Notes: a model not told the origin generated them from the letters alone. Positions 15,254-23,214 are shown, counted from the first letter of the stretch. The stretch is DNA of 28,908 bases from Actinomycetes bacterium (GCA_025464025.1 JAODBP010000248.1:1-28908), one strand, 5' to 3'. A program made the numbers and translations.

Positions 15254-16528
15254 TCAGCGCGTCGTGCGGCCTCGGCGGGCGACGGCGTCGATGGTGACGG
15301 CGGCGAGGAGCACGAGGGCGGTGACGACGTACTTGGCCGCCGCCGAGTAGCCCTGGAGCCCCATGCCGTTGTCGATGGCGGCGATGACGAGGCCGCCGAG
15401 CACGGCGTGGATCGCCTTGCCCCGGCCGCCGAAGAGCGACGTCCCGCCGATGACGGCCGCGGCCACGGCATAGAGGACGAGGGTGCCGCCGTCGAGGGCG
15501 GTGGACACCGACCGGAGCCGCGAGGCGTAGATGATGCCGCCGATGCCCGCCGTCATCGACGCCAGGGAGAAGGCGATGGTACGGATGGTGGCCAGGTTGA
15601 CGCCGGCCCGGCGGGCCGCCTCGGGGTTGCCACCGATGGCGTACATGTAGCGGCCGAACTTGGTGCGGCCCAGGAGCGTGGTCCAGCAGGCGAGGACGCC
15701 GAGGACGATGAGCACGACCCACGGGACGCCCTTGATCGGGATGAGGCGACCGCGGTCGGTGTTGCAGATGAGCACGACCACCACGCCGGCGAGGGTGGTG
15801 CCGGCGATCTTGAGCATGGTCAGCGAGGCGGGTGGCGCGACCAGGCCGGACGTCCGGCGGCGCGACTCGCGCACCCACATGCGGGCCGAGAAGGCGGCGA
15901 CGATGACGATCATCACCGCCCAGCTCGCCCCGGGTGTGAGGTTGCCCGACGCCAGGTCGTTGATGACGTTGTCGTTGATCGGGAGGGAGCCGCCGTTGCC
16001 GAGGATGAGCAGCATCACGCCCTGCCAGCCCAGGAGGCCGGCGAGCGTGACGACGAACGAGGGCAACCCGAGCCGGGTGATGATCGTGCCGTGGAGCGCG
16101 CCGATGGCGGCGCACACGACGAGGGCGGCGATGATCGCCGCCCACCACGGCCAGCCGTACTGCTCCTTCACCAGCTCGGCGGTGATGATCCCGCCGATGC
16201 CGCTCACGAAGCCGATCGACAGGTCGATCTCGCCCAGCAGGAGCGGGAACACCTGGCCCATGGCGAAGAGCATGTAGGCGGCGCCCTGGATCAGGAGGTT
16301 GACCAGGTTGCCGGCGGTGAGGAAGTTCGAGTTGAGGCCCTGGAACAGGGCCGAGATGAGGATGAGCCCGCCGATGACCGGCAACACGCCGCTCTCGCCG
16401 CCCCGGATACGCAGGTAGGTGGCCCGCAGGTAGTCGTTCAGGGTGTTGGCCATGACCTCGGGGGCCACGGCCAGGTCGGCCTGGGTGGCCGCCCCGGCGG
16501 TCAGCTCCGGTTCCTGGACGTCGGTCAT
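15254..16528 (-). CDS. Sugar ABC transporter permease, CUT2 family, XylH-like
   Basis: 424 aa with about ten hydrophobic segments. Family landmarks are FLTAGNLVNLLIQGA, the loop GEIDLSIGFVSGIGGI, LGLPSFVVTLAGLLGWQGV, GRYMYAIGGNPEAARRAGVN (the EAA-like cytoplasmic loop that contacts the ATPase) and AVIGGTSLFGGRGKAIHAVLGG. The roughly 420-residue length and the extra polar insert WVRESRRRTSGLVAPP match the xylose branch (XylH) rather than the shorter ribose branch (RbsC). It overlaps the ATPase gene by 4 bp (16525-16528). It forms the membrane channel with the XylF-like binding protein; a pentose such as xylose is the first guess for the substrate. Confidence 0.88.
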   Translation of the reverse strand: MTDVQEPELTAGAATQADLAVAPEVMANTLNDYLRATYLRIRGGESGVLPVIGGLILISALFQGLNSNFLTAGNLVNLLIQGAAYMLFAMGQVFPLLLGEIDLSIGFVSGIGGIITAELVKEQYGWPWWAAIIAALVVCAAIGALHGTIITRLGLPSFVVTLAGLLGWQGVMLLILGNGGSLPINDNVINDLASGNLTPGASWAVMIVIVAAFSARMWVRESRRRTSGLVAPPASLTMLKIAGTTLAGVVVVLICNTDRGRLIPIKGVPWVVLIVLGVLACWTTLLGRTKFGRYMYAIGGNPEAARRAGVNLATIRTIAFSLASMTAGIGGIIYASRLRSVSTALDGGTLVLYAVAAAVIGGTSLFGGRGKAIHAVLGGLVIAAIDNGMGLQGYSAAAKYVVTALVLLAAVTIDAVARRGRTTR

Positions 16529-17289
16529 GCCGCGCTCCCGTCCTGCGTCGCGCCGGTGGTCATGAGCTCGACGACACGCTGGCGGTCGAGCTCGGCGGCC
16601 GGGCGCACCGCGACCAGGTGGCCGAGGTAGAGCACGGCGATCCGGTCGGCGACCTCGAACACGTCGTTCATGTTGTGCGACACGAGCAGGACGGCGAGGC
16701 CCCGGTCGGCCAGCTTCCGCACCAGCTCGAGCACCATGGAGGTCTGGGCCACGCCGAGGGCGGCGGTGGGCTCGTCCATGATCACGAGCTTCGAGTTCCA
16801 CAGCACGGTCTTGGCGATGGCGACCGACTGGCGCTGGCCGCCCGAGAGCGAGGCGACCGGTTGGCGGATCGACCGCACCGTGGTGACGGCGAGGCCCGAC
16901 AGCGTCTCGCTCGCCGCCCGCTCCATGCCTTCCTCGTCGAGGGCGGCGTGGCGCACCTTCTCCCGCCCGAGGAACATGTTCTGGACGATGTCGAGGTTGT
17001 CGCACAGGGCGAGGTCCTGGTGCACCGTCTCGATGCCCAGCTCCGAGGATTCCCGCGGCGTGCGGAGGTGGACCGGCTTGCCCTCCCAGAGGATCTGGCC
17101 GCCGTCGGGTTGGTGGATGCCGGCGATGCACTTGATCAGCACCGACTTGCCGGCGCCGTTGTCACCGATGAGGGCGGTGACCTGGCCGGGCGGGACGTCG
17201 AGGTCGACACCGACCAGCGCCTGCACGGCGCCGAAGTGCTTCTCCAACCCCCGAAGCTCGAGGAGCGGTGGTGCTGCGTCCGTCGTCAC
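16525..17289 (-). CDS. Sugar ABC transporter ATP-binding protein, single-domain CUT2 type
   Basis: 254 aa, one nucleotide-binding domain. Walker A GDNGAGKS is at 42-49, Q-loop Gln91 (TVHQDLALCDNL), signature LSGGQ at 148-152, Walker B VIMDEP at 169-174 and switch His205. XylG, RbsA and MglA have two such domains in one chain of about 500 aa; this protein has only one, as in FrcA-type systems, so it must dimerise with itself or with another single domain. The kinase at 19482-21851 carries a domain with the closely similar Q-loop QDLSLCDNL. The GTG at 17289 was chosen because AAGGGA stands about 7 nt upstream; a GTG at 17307 has no such site. A hairpin separates it from the binding protein gene. 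Confidence 0.88.
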   Translation of the reverse strand: MTTDAAPPLLELRGLEKHFGAVQALVGVDLDVPPGQVTALIGDNGAGKSVLIKCIAGIHQPDGGQILWEGKPVHLRTPRESSELGIETVHQDLALCDNLDIVQNMFLGREKVRHAALDEEGMERAASETLSGLAVTTVRSIRQPVASLSGGQRQSVAIAKTVLWNSKLVIMDEPTAALGVAQTSMVLELVRKLADRGLAVLLVSHNMNDVFEVADRIAVLYLGHLVAVRPAAELDRQRVVELMTTGATQDGSAA

Positions 17290-17341
17290 GCTTGCGTCCC
17301 TTCGCACGAGGGGGAACTCCCAGTCTCCTCGATGAGAGGCC

Positions 17342-17368
17342 GGGCCGCACCGGGGGGAGGTGCGACCC
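17342..17368. terminator. Intercistronic hairpin between binding protein and ATPase genes
   Basis: Arms GGGCCGCACC (17342-17351) and GGTGCGACCC (17359-17368) pair with a single mismatch around a 7-nt G-rich loop. The element lies in the 119 bp between the XylF-like gene and the ATPase gene, both on the minus strand. No U-tract follows, so it is more likely a partial terminator or mRNA stabiliser that keeps binding-protein output above transporter output than a full stop. Confidence 0.45.
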
Positions 17369-17408
17369 GACCGAGCTCACCGGCCGGCCAGCTGCTGCCG
17401 GCGACGAC

Positions 17409-18635
17409 TCAGCTGATGCCGGCGGCCGTGCAGGCGGCGGCGACGGCTGCCACGCACAGCTCGGACACCTTGGCGGCGCCGTCCTTGATGACCGTGGCCT
17501 GCATGTTCTCGCTGGTCACCCACACCGGGGTGAGGAGGACGGAGGACACGTCGGTGCCGGCCTCGTCGTCCTTGGTGGTGCCGTTGGCCAGGTCGGCCGG
17601 CGGCGTCTCACCAGCCCGGAAGTAGATGGCCACGGCAGCCGCGGCCTGGGCCTCGAGGTAGATCGGCTTGTAGACGGTGCCGCACTGGTAGCCCTTCAGG
17701 ATGTTCTGGAGGCCCGAGAGCGAGGCGTCCTGACCGGTGGTCGGGAACGTCTTGGCCGGGATGTTCAGCTTCTGGAGGCTGGCGATCACGGCGTTGGCGT
17801 TGTCGTCGTTCGGCGTCACCACGGCGTTGATGTTCTTGTGGGCCGTGTACTGCTGGTCGAACGTCGTGGCCGCCACGGCCGGGGTCCACGTGCCGGCCGG
17901 CTCGCCGACCTTGACGTAGTCACCGCTGTCGAACTTGGGCTTGAGGATGTCGTTGTAGCCCTGGGCGAACAGCTTGGCGTTGTTGTCGCTGGGGTCGCCG
18001 TCCATGATCAGGATGTTCGGCTTGTCGACCTTCCAGCTGTCGATGCAGTCGATCTCGCCCTGGCCGATCAGGTTGCCGACCTTGACGTTGTCGAAGCTGA
18101 CGTAGATGCGGTCCTTCGACCCGCCCTTGACCAGGCGGTCGTAGTCGATGACCTTCACGCCCTTGGCCTCGGCCGCGGCCTCGATGGCTGCACCGGAGCC
18201 GGAGTCGATCGCGTCGACGAGCAGGACGGTGGCGCCCTGGGTGATGTCGGCCTCGGCCTGGGTCTGCATGGTCTGGGCGCTGCCGTGGGCGTTGTCGATC
18301 TTGAAGTCGCTGGCGGACAGGCCCGCCGCCTTGAAGGCCTGCTCGAGGTAGGGCCGGTCGAACGACTCGTACCGGGCCGACGTGGTGGTGTCGGGCAGGA
18401 GCACGCCGATGAGCCCCTTGCCCTTCGCCGCCACCTCCTTGAGGTCGGCCATGGCGCTGAAGTCGGCCGTGAAGGAATCGGCCGTGATCGACGCCGTCGA
18501 GCCGCTGCTGCCGGCGGTCGTGGTGGTGTCGCCGGACGCGGTGTTGCCCTTCGAGTCACTGCCGCACGCGGCGACGGCGAACAGCGCGAGCACGGCCGCC
18601 CCGGCCACTGCTGCCCGCTTGAGCGAGACGTTCAT
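17409..18635 (-). CDS. Sugar-binding lipoprotein of the CUT2 transporter, XylF-like
   Basis: 408 aa exported binding protein. The signal peptide has Lys6-Arg7, a hydrophobic core and the lipobox AVAAC with Cys24, followed by a Thr/Ser/Gly-rich linker (DTTTTAGSSGS). The Peripla_BP_4 fold has landmarks of the xylose-binding branch: GVLLPDTTTSARYESFDRPY, AKGVKVIDYDRLV, IYVSFDNVKVG, DGDPSDNNAKLFAQG, VVTPNDDNANAVIASL and TTGQDASLSGLQNILKGYQ. From memory the order and wording resemble E. coli XylF (YDRM, SFDNEKVG, DNNAKLF, SNDATAGGAIQAL, SGQDADLAGI). An AAGGGGGG run just upstream of the ATG on this strand is the ribosome binding site. It is the first gene of the transporter operon; three 10-bp direct repeats upstream suggest control by the adjacent response regulator. 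Confidence 0.9.
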   Translation of the reverse strand: MNVSLKRAAVAGAAVLALFAVAACGSDSKGNTASGDTTTTAGSSGSTASITADSFTADFSAMADLKEVAAKGKGLIGVLLPDTTTSARYESFDRPYLEQAFKAAGLSASDFKIDNAHGSAQTMQTQAEADITQGATVLLVDAIDSGSGAAIEAAAEAKGVKVIDYDRLVKGGSKDRIYVSFDNVKVGNLIGQGEIDCIDSWKVDKPNILIMDGDPSDNNAKLFAQGYNDILKPKFDSGDYVKVGEPAGTWTPAVAATTFDQQYTAHKNINAVVTPNDDNANAVIASLQKLNIPAKTFPTTGQDASLSGLQNILKGYQCGTVYKPIYLEAQAAAAVAIYFRAGETPPADLANGTTKDDEAGTDVSSVLLTPVWVTSENMQATVIKDGAAKVSELCVAAVAAACTAAGIS

Positions 18636-18713
18636 GTCGTGCCCCCCTTGCTTCGGTCCCTCCGGACGCGCGGGTGCGCGTCGGTCAAGGCACTGGTGAC
18701 GCTAAGGAAACAG

Positions 18714-18765
18714 ACGTGAACGAGGCATAGAAGTTCGCCCACCCACGTGAACGAAACGTGAACGA
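18714..18765. promoter_or_regulatory. Three direct repeats ACGTGAACGA, putative response-regulator binding sites
   Basis: Exact copies of ACGTGAACGA occur at 18714-18723, 18745-18754 and 18756-18765. Start-to-start distances are 31 and 11 bp, that is about three turns and one turn of the helix, so all copies face the same side. OmpR/PhoB-family regulators bind direct repeats spaced 11 bp. The array fills the gap between the regulator stop codon (18769) and the XylF-like gene, 80-130 bp before its start. On the minus strand TAGCGT (18704-18699) could be the -10, with the nearest repeat over the -35 region, as expected for an activator. Confidence 0.65.
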
Positions 18766-18768
18766 GCC

Positions 18769-19485
18769 TCAGTCGGGTGGCGGTGCCATCCGATAGCCGG
18801 CGCGGGGCTCGGTGAGGATGAGCGGCGGGCCGTCGGGATCCTCGAGCTTGGCCCGCAGCCGGCGCACGTACACCCGGGTGTACTCGGTCTCCGTCTCGTA
18901 CCCCGGCCCCCACACGTTGCGCAGCAGGGTGGCGTGGGAGAGGAGCTTGCCGGGCGAGGTGGCCAGCTCGCGGAGCAGGGCGAACTCGGTCGGCGTGAGG
19001 TGCACCGGCTCGCCCCCCTTGGTGACGAGCTGGGCGTCGAGGTCGATGCAGACGTCGCCGAACGTGATGGCCGGCTGGGGCGGCTCGGGCTCGGCGCCGG
19101 CCCGGCTCCGACGGAGGAGGGCGGTGATGCGGGCCAGCAGCTCGTCGATGCCGAACGGCTTCGTCATGTAGTCGTCGGCGCCGAGGTTGAGGGCCCGGAC
19201 CTTGTCCTGCTCGCCCTTCTTGGCCGACACGACGATGATCCCGACCGACGACTCGGCCCGCAGGTCGCGGCAGACGTCGAAGCCGTCGGCACCGGGGAGC
19301 ATGAGGTCGAGCAGCACGAGGTCGGGGCGGTGCTGCTCGACGAGGGCGGCGACGTCGGTGCCGGTGCGCGACACGACGACCGAGAAGCCCCGGACGAGCA
19401 GGTTCGACTGGACGAGGTCGACGATGTTGCGGTCGTCCTCCACCACGAGGACGACGGTCGCGTCGTCCGCACTCGCTGCGCTCAT
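18769..19485 (-). CDS. OmpR/PhoB-family response regulator, KdpE-like
   Basis: 238 aa. The receiver domain (10-125) has the acidic pair VVEDD (Asp17-18), phospho-acceptor Asp60 in LVLLDLMLPGADG, the switch Ser88 in VVSAKK and Lys109 in YMTKPFG. The winged-helix DNA-binding domain (about 138-234) has LTPTEFALLRELATSPGKLLSHATLLRNVWGPGY, then YTRVYVRRLRAKLEDP and LTEPRAGYRM. The segments VWGPGY and TRVYVRRLRAKLEDP are most like KdpE. Its ATG overlaps the stop of the ABC-kinase gene by 4 bp (19482-19485), which marks that kinase as its partner. The 10-bp repeats directly after its stop codon are the likely targets, upstream of the sugar transporter. Confidence 0.92.
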   Translation of the reverse strand: MSAASADDATVVLVVEDDRNIVDLVQSNLLVRGFSVVVSRTGTDVAALVEQHRPDLVLLDLMLPGADGFDVCRDLRAESSVGIIVVSAKKGEQDKVRALNLGADDYMTKPFGIDELLARITALLRRSRAGAEPEPPQPAITFGDVCIDLDAQLVTKGGEPVHLTPTEFALLRELATSPGKLLSHATLLRNVWGPGYETETEYTRVYVRRLRAKLEDPDGPPLILTEPRAGYRMAPPPD

Positions 19486-21851
19486 GCGTCCGCCGGCACC
19501 GGCTCGATGGGCAGGGTCACGGCGACGGTCGTACCACGGGTCGAGGGCTCGAGCCGGATGGTGCCGCCGTGGGCGTCGACGATGCCGCGGGCGATGGCCA
19601 GCCCGAGGCCGGCGCCCGGCGCGGTGGCGCCGCCCCGCTCGTGGGGGAGGAAGACCCGCTCGACGAGGTGGGTCGGGATGCCGGCGCCGTCGTCGGACAC
19701 GCGGACGGTGACCGTGCCTTCGGCGTCGAGCGAGGTGGTGACCTCGACCGCCGTGGCCTCGGTGGCGTGGCGGACGGCGTTGTCCAGCAGGTTCACGAAG
19801 ACCTGCTCCAGCCGGTCGTGGTCGCCCCAGATCGTGGGCAGGTCGGGGTCGGTGCGCAGGGACGTGGGCGCCTCGGTCACGCAGCGGGAGGCGGCCTCGA
19901 GCACGAGTCCGAGGTCGCACCAGTCCGAGACCAGGCGCAGGGTCCCGGAGTCGATGGCGCTGAAGTCGAGCAGGTCGCCGACCAGGCGGCCCATCCGCGC
20001 CGACTCCGACGCGATCGAGTCGAGGAACCGCTCCTGCGACGACACGTCCCACTCGACGTCGTTCTGGCGAAGGGTGGAGGCGTAGCCCTGGATGGCCGTG
20101 AGCGGGGTGCGGAGCTCGTGGTTCATCCGGGAGAGGAAGTCGCGCTGCAGGAGCTGCGAGCGCCGGAGGCTCGCCGTCTCGGCGTTGGCCCGCTCGAACG
20201 CCTCCCGCTCGAGCGCGAGGCACAGCGAGCGGGCCGCGTCGTCGAGGAGGTCGAGGGCGTCGTCGGAGAGGCGGTCGGGGTCGGCCCACCACGCCGTGAC
20301 CACGGCCCGGCCCTCGGGCGCGGTGAGCGGCACGGCGAGCACGTCGTCGCCGATGGGTCGGGCCCGGTCGAGCCGGCTGCTGGAGCGCAGCACGGCGGTG
20401 GCGGCGTGGTGCTGGGCGGTCGTCGACGCCGTGTCGGCGGTCGCGGTCAGCGAGACCGGGGAGAGGCGGGTGACCTCACCGCCGGCGTGGTGCAGGGCGA
20501 TGGCGTCGGCGCCGAGGCCACGGCACAGGGCCAGCAGCGCGACGGCGATGCCGCCCTGGGCCGGCTGGGGCCCGGCCAGGGTGTCGAGCACGCCGCGCAG
20601 GGTCTCGAGCACCCGGTTGCGGCGGGTGGCGTCGGCGAGGAGGCGCTCCCGCTCGATGGCCGAGGCGGCGAGTCGGGCGTAGAGGAGCACGAGCTCGAGC
20701 TGGTCCTGCTGGATCCGGCCGACGGTGTCGGCGAAGCCGGAGATCGTCCCGAGCACGTCGTCGGCGCCGATGATCGGCACCGACCAGCCGCTGCGGGGGC
20801 CGCCCCGGGTCAGGCCGAGACCGGCCCAGCGGGCGTCGAAGTGGGTGTCCTCCACCAGCACCGGCGCGCTGGTCGACGCCGAGATCCCCGGCGGCCCGCC
20901 GTCGACGCCCGTGGGCAGGTCGTCGAGGGCGGCGGTGAGCACGGGCGAGAGCCCGATGCCGACCGTGCGGCGCAGCACGTCGTCGTCGAGCAGGTGGACG
21001 CACAGCTGCTCGACGCCCAGCGACTCGACCATGGCCGAGACGATCAGCGGGAGCCCGGCGGCCGGTTCCACGTCGGCCAGCTGCTCGACGAGGTCGCGGA
21101 GCCGGCGGAGCTGGCGTCGGGCGGTCGAGTCGGTCTCGACGCCGGAGATCATGGCCACCACGTCGTCGGGGTGGACCTCGAGCGGCGAGACGACGTCGGT
21201 GATCGTGCCGTCGCGCAGGACGGCGATGCGGTCGGCGAGGGAGAAGACCTGTTCGAGCCGGTGGGACACCAGGAGGATCGCGGTGCCGGCGTTGCGCAGC
21301 TCGCCGAGGAGGCGCTCGACGACCCGGGTCTCGACCACACCGAGGGACGCAGTCGGCTCGTCGAGGATCAGGACGGCCGGGTTGCGGCGCACGGCCCGCA
21401 CGATGGCCACGAGCTGGCGCTGGCCTCCCGACAGCGTGCCGACCGGTCGCTGCAGGTCGCCGGTCGCCAGGTTGAGGCGGGCGTAGAGGGCCGATGCCTC
21501 CCGCACCATGGCCCGGTCGTCGAGGAGGCCGCGCTCGAGCTGCTCGTCGCCGAGGAAGAGGTTGGCGACGACGCTGAGGTTGTCGCAGAGGGAGAGGTCC
21601 TGCCACACGACGGCGAGCCCCTGGTCGCGGGCGACGAGCGGGTCGGCGGCGAGCATGCGGCCGCCGAGCTCGACGGTGCCGTCGTCGGCCGGGTAGGTGC
21701 GGGCGATGCAGCGCACGACGGTCGACTTGCCGGCGCCGTTCTCGCCGACCAGGGCGAGGATCTCGCCCTCGTGCAGGTCGAAGCCCACGTCCCGCAGGAC
21801 CTGGAGCCTCCCGAACCGCTTGTGGAGGTGGCGCACCCGGAGCACGGCCAT
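19482..21851 (-). CDS. Hybrid sensor: ABC-transporter ATPase domain fused to a GAF-GAF histidine kinase
   Basis: 789 aa in one uninterrupted frame. Residues 1-240 are a complete sugar-type ABC ATPase: Walker A GENGAGKST (36-44), Q-loop Gln84 (VWQDLSLCDNL), signature LSGGQRQ (140-146), Walker B LILDEP (161-166), switch His197. A short helix (245-262) leads to two GAF-like regions (about 265-400 and 415-555), each followed by a helical linker. The kinase core has phospho-acceptor His578 in RMNHELRTPL, N-box NLLDNAVRH (N687, N691), G1 DDGAG (720-724) and G2 GAGLGLAIARG (746-756). No membrane segment is present, so it is cytosolic unless docked to a membrane partner. I start at the ATG 21851, where the ABC family begins; no ribosome binding site is visible there. 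The ATPase domain resembles the single-domain ATPase at 16525-17289. I know no characterised protein with this architecture; that statement is from memory. Confidence 0.9.
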   Translation of the reverse strand: MAVLRVRHLHKRFGRLQVLRDVGFDLHEGEILALVGENGAGKSTVVRCIARTYPADDGTVELGGRMLAADPLVARDQGLAVVWQDLSLCDNLSVVANLFLGDEQLERGLLDDRAMVREASALYARLNLATGDLQRPVGTLSGGQRQLVAIVRAVRRNPAVLILDEPTASLGVVETRVVERLLGELRNAGTAILLVSHRLEQVFSLADRIAVLRDGTITDVVSPLEVHPDDVVAMISGVETDSTARRQLRRLRDLVEQLADVEPAAGLPLIVSAMVESLGVEQLCVHLLDDDVLRRTVGIGLSPVLTAALDDLPTGVDGGPPGISASTSAPVLVEDTHFDARWAGLGLTRGGPRSGWSVPIIGADDVLGTISGFADTVGRIQQDQLELVLLYARLAASAIERERLLADATRRNRVLETLRGVLDTLAGPQPAQGGIAVALLALCRGLGADAIALHHAGGEVTRLSPVSLTATADTASTTAQHHAATAVLRSSSRLDRARPIGDDVLAVPLTAPEGRAVVTAWWADPDRLSDDALDLLDDAARSLCLALEREAFERANAETASLRRSQLLQRDFLSRMNHELRTPLTAIQGYASTLRQNDVEWDVSSQERFLDSIASESARMGRLVGDLLDFSAIDSGTLRLVSDWCDLGLVLEAASRCVTEAPTSLRTDPDLPTIWGDHDRLEQVFVNLLDNAVRHATEATAVEVTTSLDAEGTVTVRVSDDGAGIPTHLVERVFLPHERGGATAPGAGLGLAIARGIVDAHGGTIRLEPSTRGTTVAVTLPIEPVPADA

Positions 21852-21906
21852 CGGCGACAGTGTGCACCGCGCCGCCGGGCCGCGGGGGTGGCAAGATCGG
21901 CGCCCC

Positions 21907-22677
21907 ATGAAGCCGGCGCCCTTCGACTACGTCGCCCCGACCTCGGTGGAGGAGGTCGTCGGCCTGCTCGCCGAGCACGGCGACGAGGCCAAGGTGGTGG
22001 CCGGCGGGCAGAGCCTGCTGCCGATGATGGCGCTGCGCCTGGCCCGGCCGGCGGTGCTGGTCGACGTCGGCGGGGTCACCTCGCTGGGGCGGATCGACGG
22101 GAGGTCGGTGGGGGCGGGCGTGACCCAGGCGAGGCTCGAGGGCGCGGGCGTGCACCCGCTGCTCGACGAGGTGCTGCCGCTGGTGGCCCACCCGGCGATC
22201 CGCAACCGGGGCACGATCGGCGGCTCGATCGCCCACGCCGACCCGGCCGCCGAGCTGCCCGCCGTCGCCCTGCTGTGCGAGGCGACCCTCGTCGCCGTCG
22301 GCCCGGCGGGGGAGCGGGAGATCCGGGCCGAGGACTTCTTCGAGTCATACCTCACCACCGCGCTGGCGCCCGACGAGGTGCTCACCGAGGTGCGGTTCCC
22401 GTCGTGGGAGCGGACCGGGTTCGCCTTCCGGGAGGTGAGCCGCCGCCACGGCGACTTCGCCCTCGTCGGCTGCGGCGCCCGGGTCACCGTCGATGCCTCC
22501 GGCGACGTCGTCGACGAGCGCCTGGTGTTCATCGGGGTGGGCTCGACACCCGTCCTCGCGTCCGACCCGTCGGCGCTCGACCCGTCGGACGACGTCCATG
22601 CCACCGCCGCCTACCGCAAGCACGTGGCCGGGGTGCTGGCGCGCGACGTGCTGGCCACGGCGAGGAGCCGGGCATGA
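21907..22677 (+). CDS. FAD-binding subunit of a CO-dehydrogenase-like molybdenum hydroxylase (CoxM family)
   Basis: 256 aa, slightly short for the family (about 280-290). The FAD-binding segments VAGGQSLLPMM (AGGQS at 32-36) and RGTIGGSIAHADPAAE (TIGGS at 103-107) are intact, and the C-terminal CO_deh_flav_C region follows from about 160. The subunit passes electrons from the 2Fe-2S protein to an acceptor through FAD. Its ATG lies 55 bp from the start of the divergent ABC-kinase gene. CAAGAT (21893-21898), 8 nt before the ATG, might be a leaderless -10. The stop overlaps the next gene by 4 bp. The gene for the large, molybdenum-binding subunit is not in the window. Confidence 0.9.
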   Translation: MKPAPFDYVAPTSVEEVVGLLAEHGDEAKVVAGGQSLLPMMALRLARPAVLVDVGGVTSLGRIDGRSVGAGVTQARLEGAGVHPLLDEVLPLVAHPAIRNRGTIGGSIAHADPAAELPAVALLCEATLVAVGPAGEREIRAEDFFESYLTTALAPDEVLTEVRFPSWERTGFAFREVSRRHGDFALVGCGARVTVDASGDVVDERLVFIGVGSTPVLASDPSALDPSDDVHATAAYRKHVAGVLARDVLATARSRA

Positions 22678-23147
22678 GCCACCACGAGGTGTCGGTCACG
22701 GTGAACGGCGTCGCCCGGTCGGCGCGGGTCGAGGCGCGCGACATGTTGGCCGACGTCCTGCGCACCGACCTGGAGCTGACCGGCACCCACCTGGCCTGCG
22801 AGCACGGCGTGTGCGGTGCGTGCACGGTGCTGGTCGACGGGGCGCCGGTGCGGTCGTGCCTGATGCTCGCCGTGCAGGCCGACGGGCGGTCGGTCACGAC
22901 CGTCGAGGGCCTGGCGCCGGCCGGCGAGCTGCATCCGGTCCAGCAGGGCTTCTACGAGTGCCACTCGTTCCAGTGCGGCTTCTGCACGCCGGGCATCGTC
23001 ATGACCACGGCCGCCTACCTCGCCGACCACCCGGCGCCCACCGAGCCCGAGGTCCGCGAGATGCTGGCCGGCAACCTCTGCCGCTGCACCGGCTACCAGT
23101 CGATCGTCGCCGGCGTCCTCCGCGCCGCCGACCTCCTGCGCGAGTAG
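22674..23147 (+). CDS. 2Fe-2S subunit of a CO-dehydrogenase-like molybdenum hydroxylase (CoxS family)
   Basis: 157 aa, normal length. The plant-type ferredoxin cluster is bound by Cys42, Cys47, Cys50 and Cys62 (CEHGVCGAC then SC), the second cluster by Cys101, Cys104, Cys136 and Cys138 (CGFCTPG and CRCTG). All eight ligands are present. It relays electrons from the molybdenum centre of a large subunit to the FAD subunit with which it overlaps by 4 bp (22674-22677). The usual partner, a CoxL/XdhB-like protein of about 780 aa, does not follow: the next gene is a small membrane protein, and then the strand changes. Confidence 0.93.
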   Translation: MSHHEVSVTVNGVARSARVEARDMLADVLRTDLELTGTHLACEHGVCGACTVLVDGAPVRSCLMLAVQADGRSVTTVEGLAPAGELHPVQQGFYECHSFQCGFCTPGIVMTTAAYLADHPAPTEPEVREMLAGNLCRCTGYQSIVAGVLRAADLLRE

Positions 23148-23214
23148 CCCTGATCGCAGGCTCGGCACCAACGGGACGGTTGCGTGGTAGCAACGGGGCA
23201 TGGGGCAGGCCTGA

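Noticed and set aside
19569..23147. Very long plus-strand open frame opposite the ABC-kinase gene and running into the coxM region
   Set aside because: The translation over the kinase gene is Gly/Arg/His/Val-rich antisense sequence without motifs; only its last part (22674-23147) is the genuine CoxS protein.
23170..23207. Weak inverted repeat (GTTGC...GCAAC) before the small membrane protein gene
   Set aside because: Only a 5-bp stem, expected often by chance, and no second copy elsewhere in the window.
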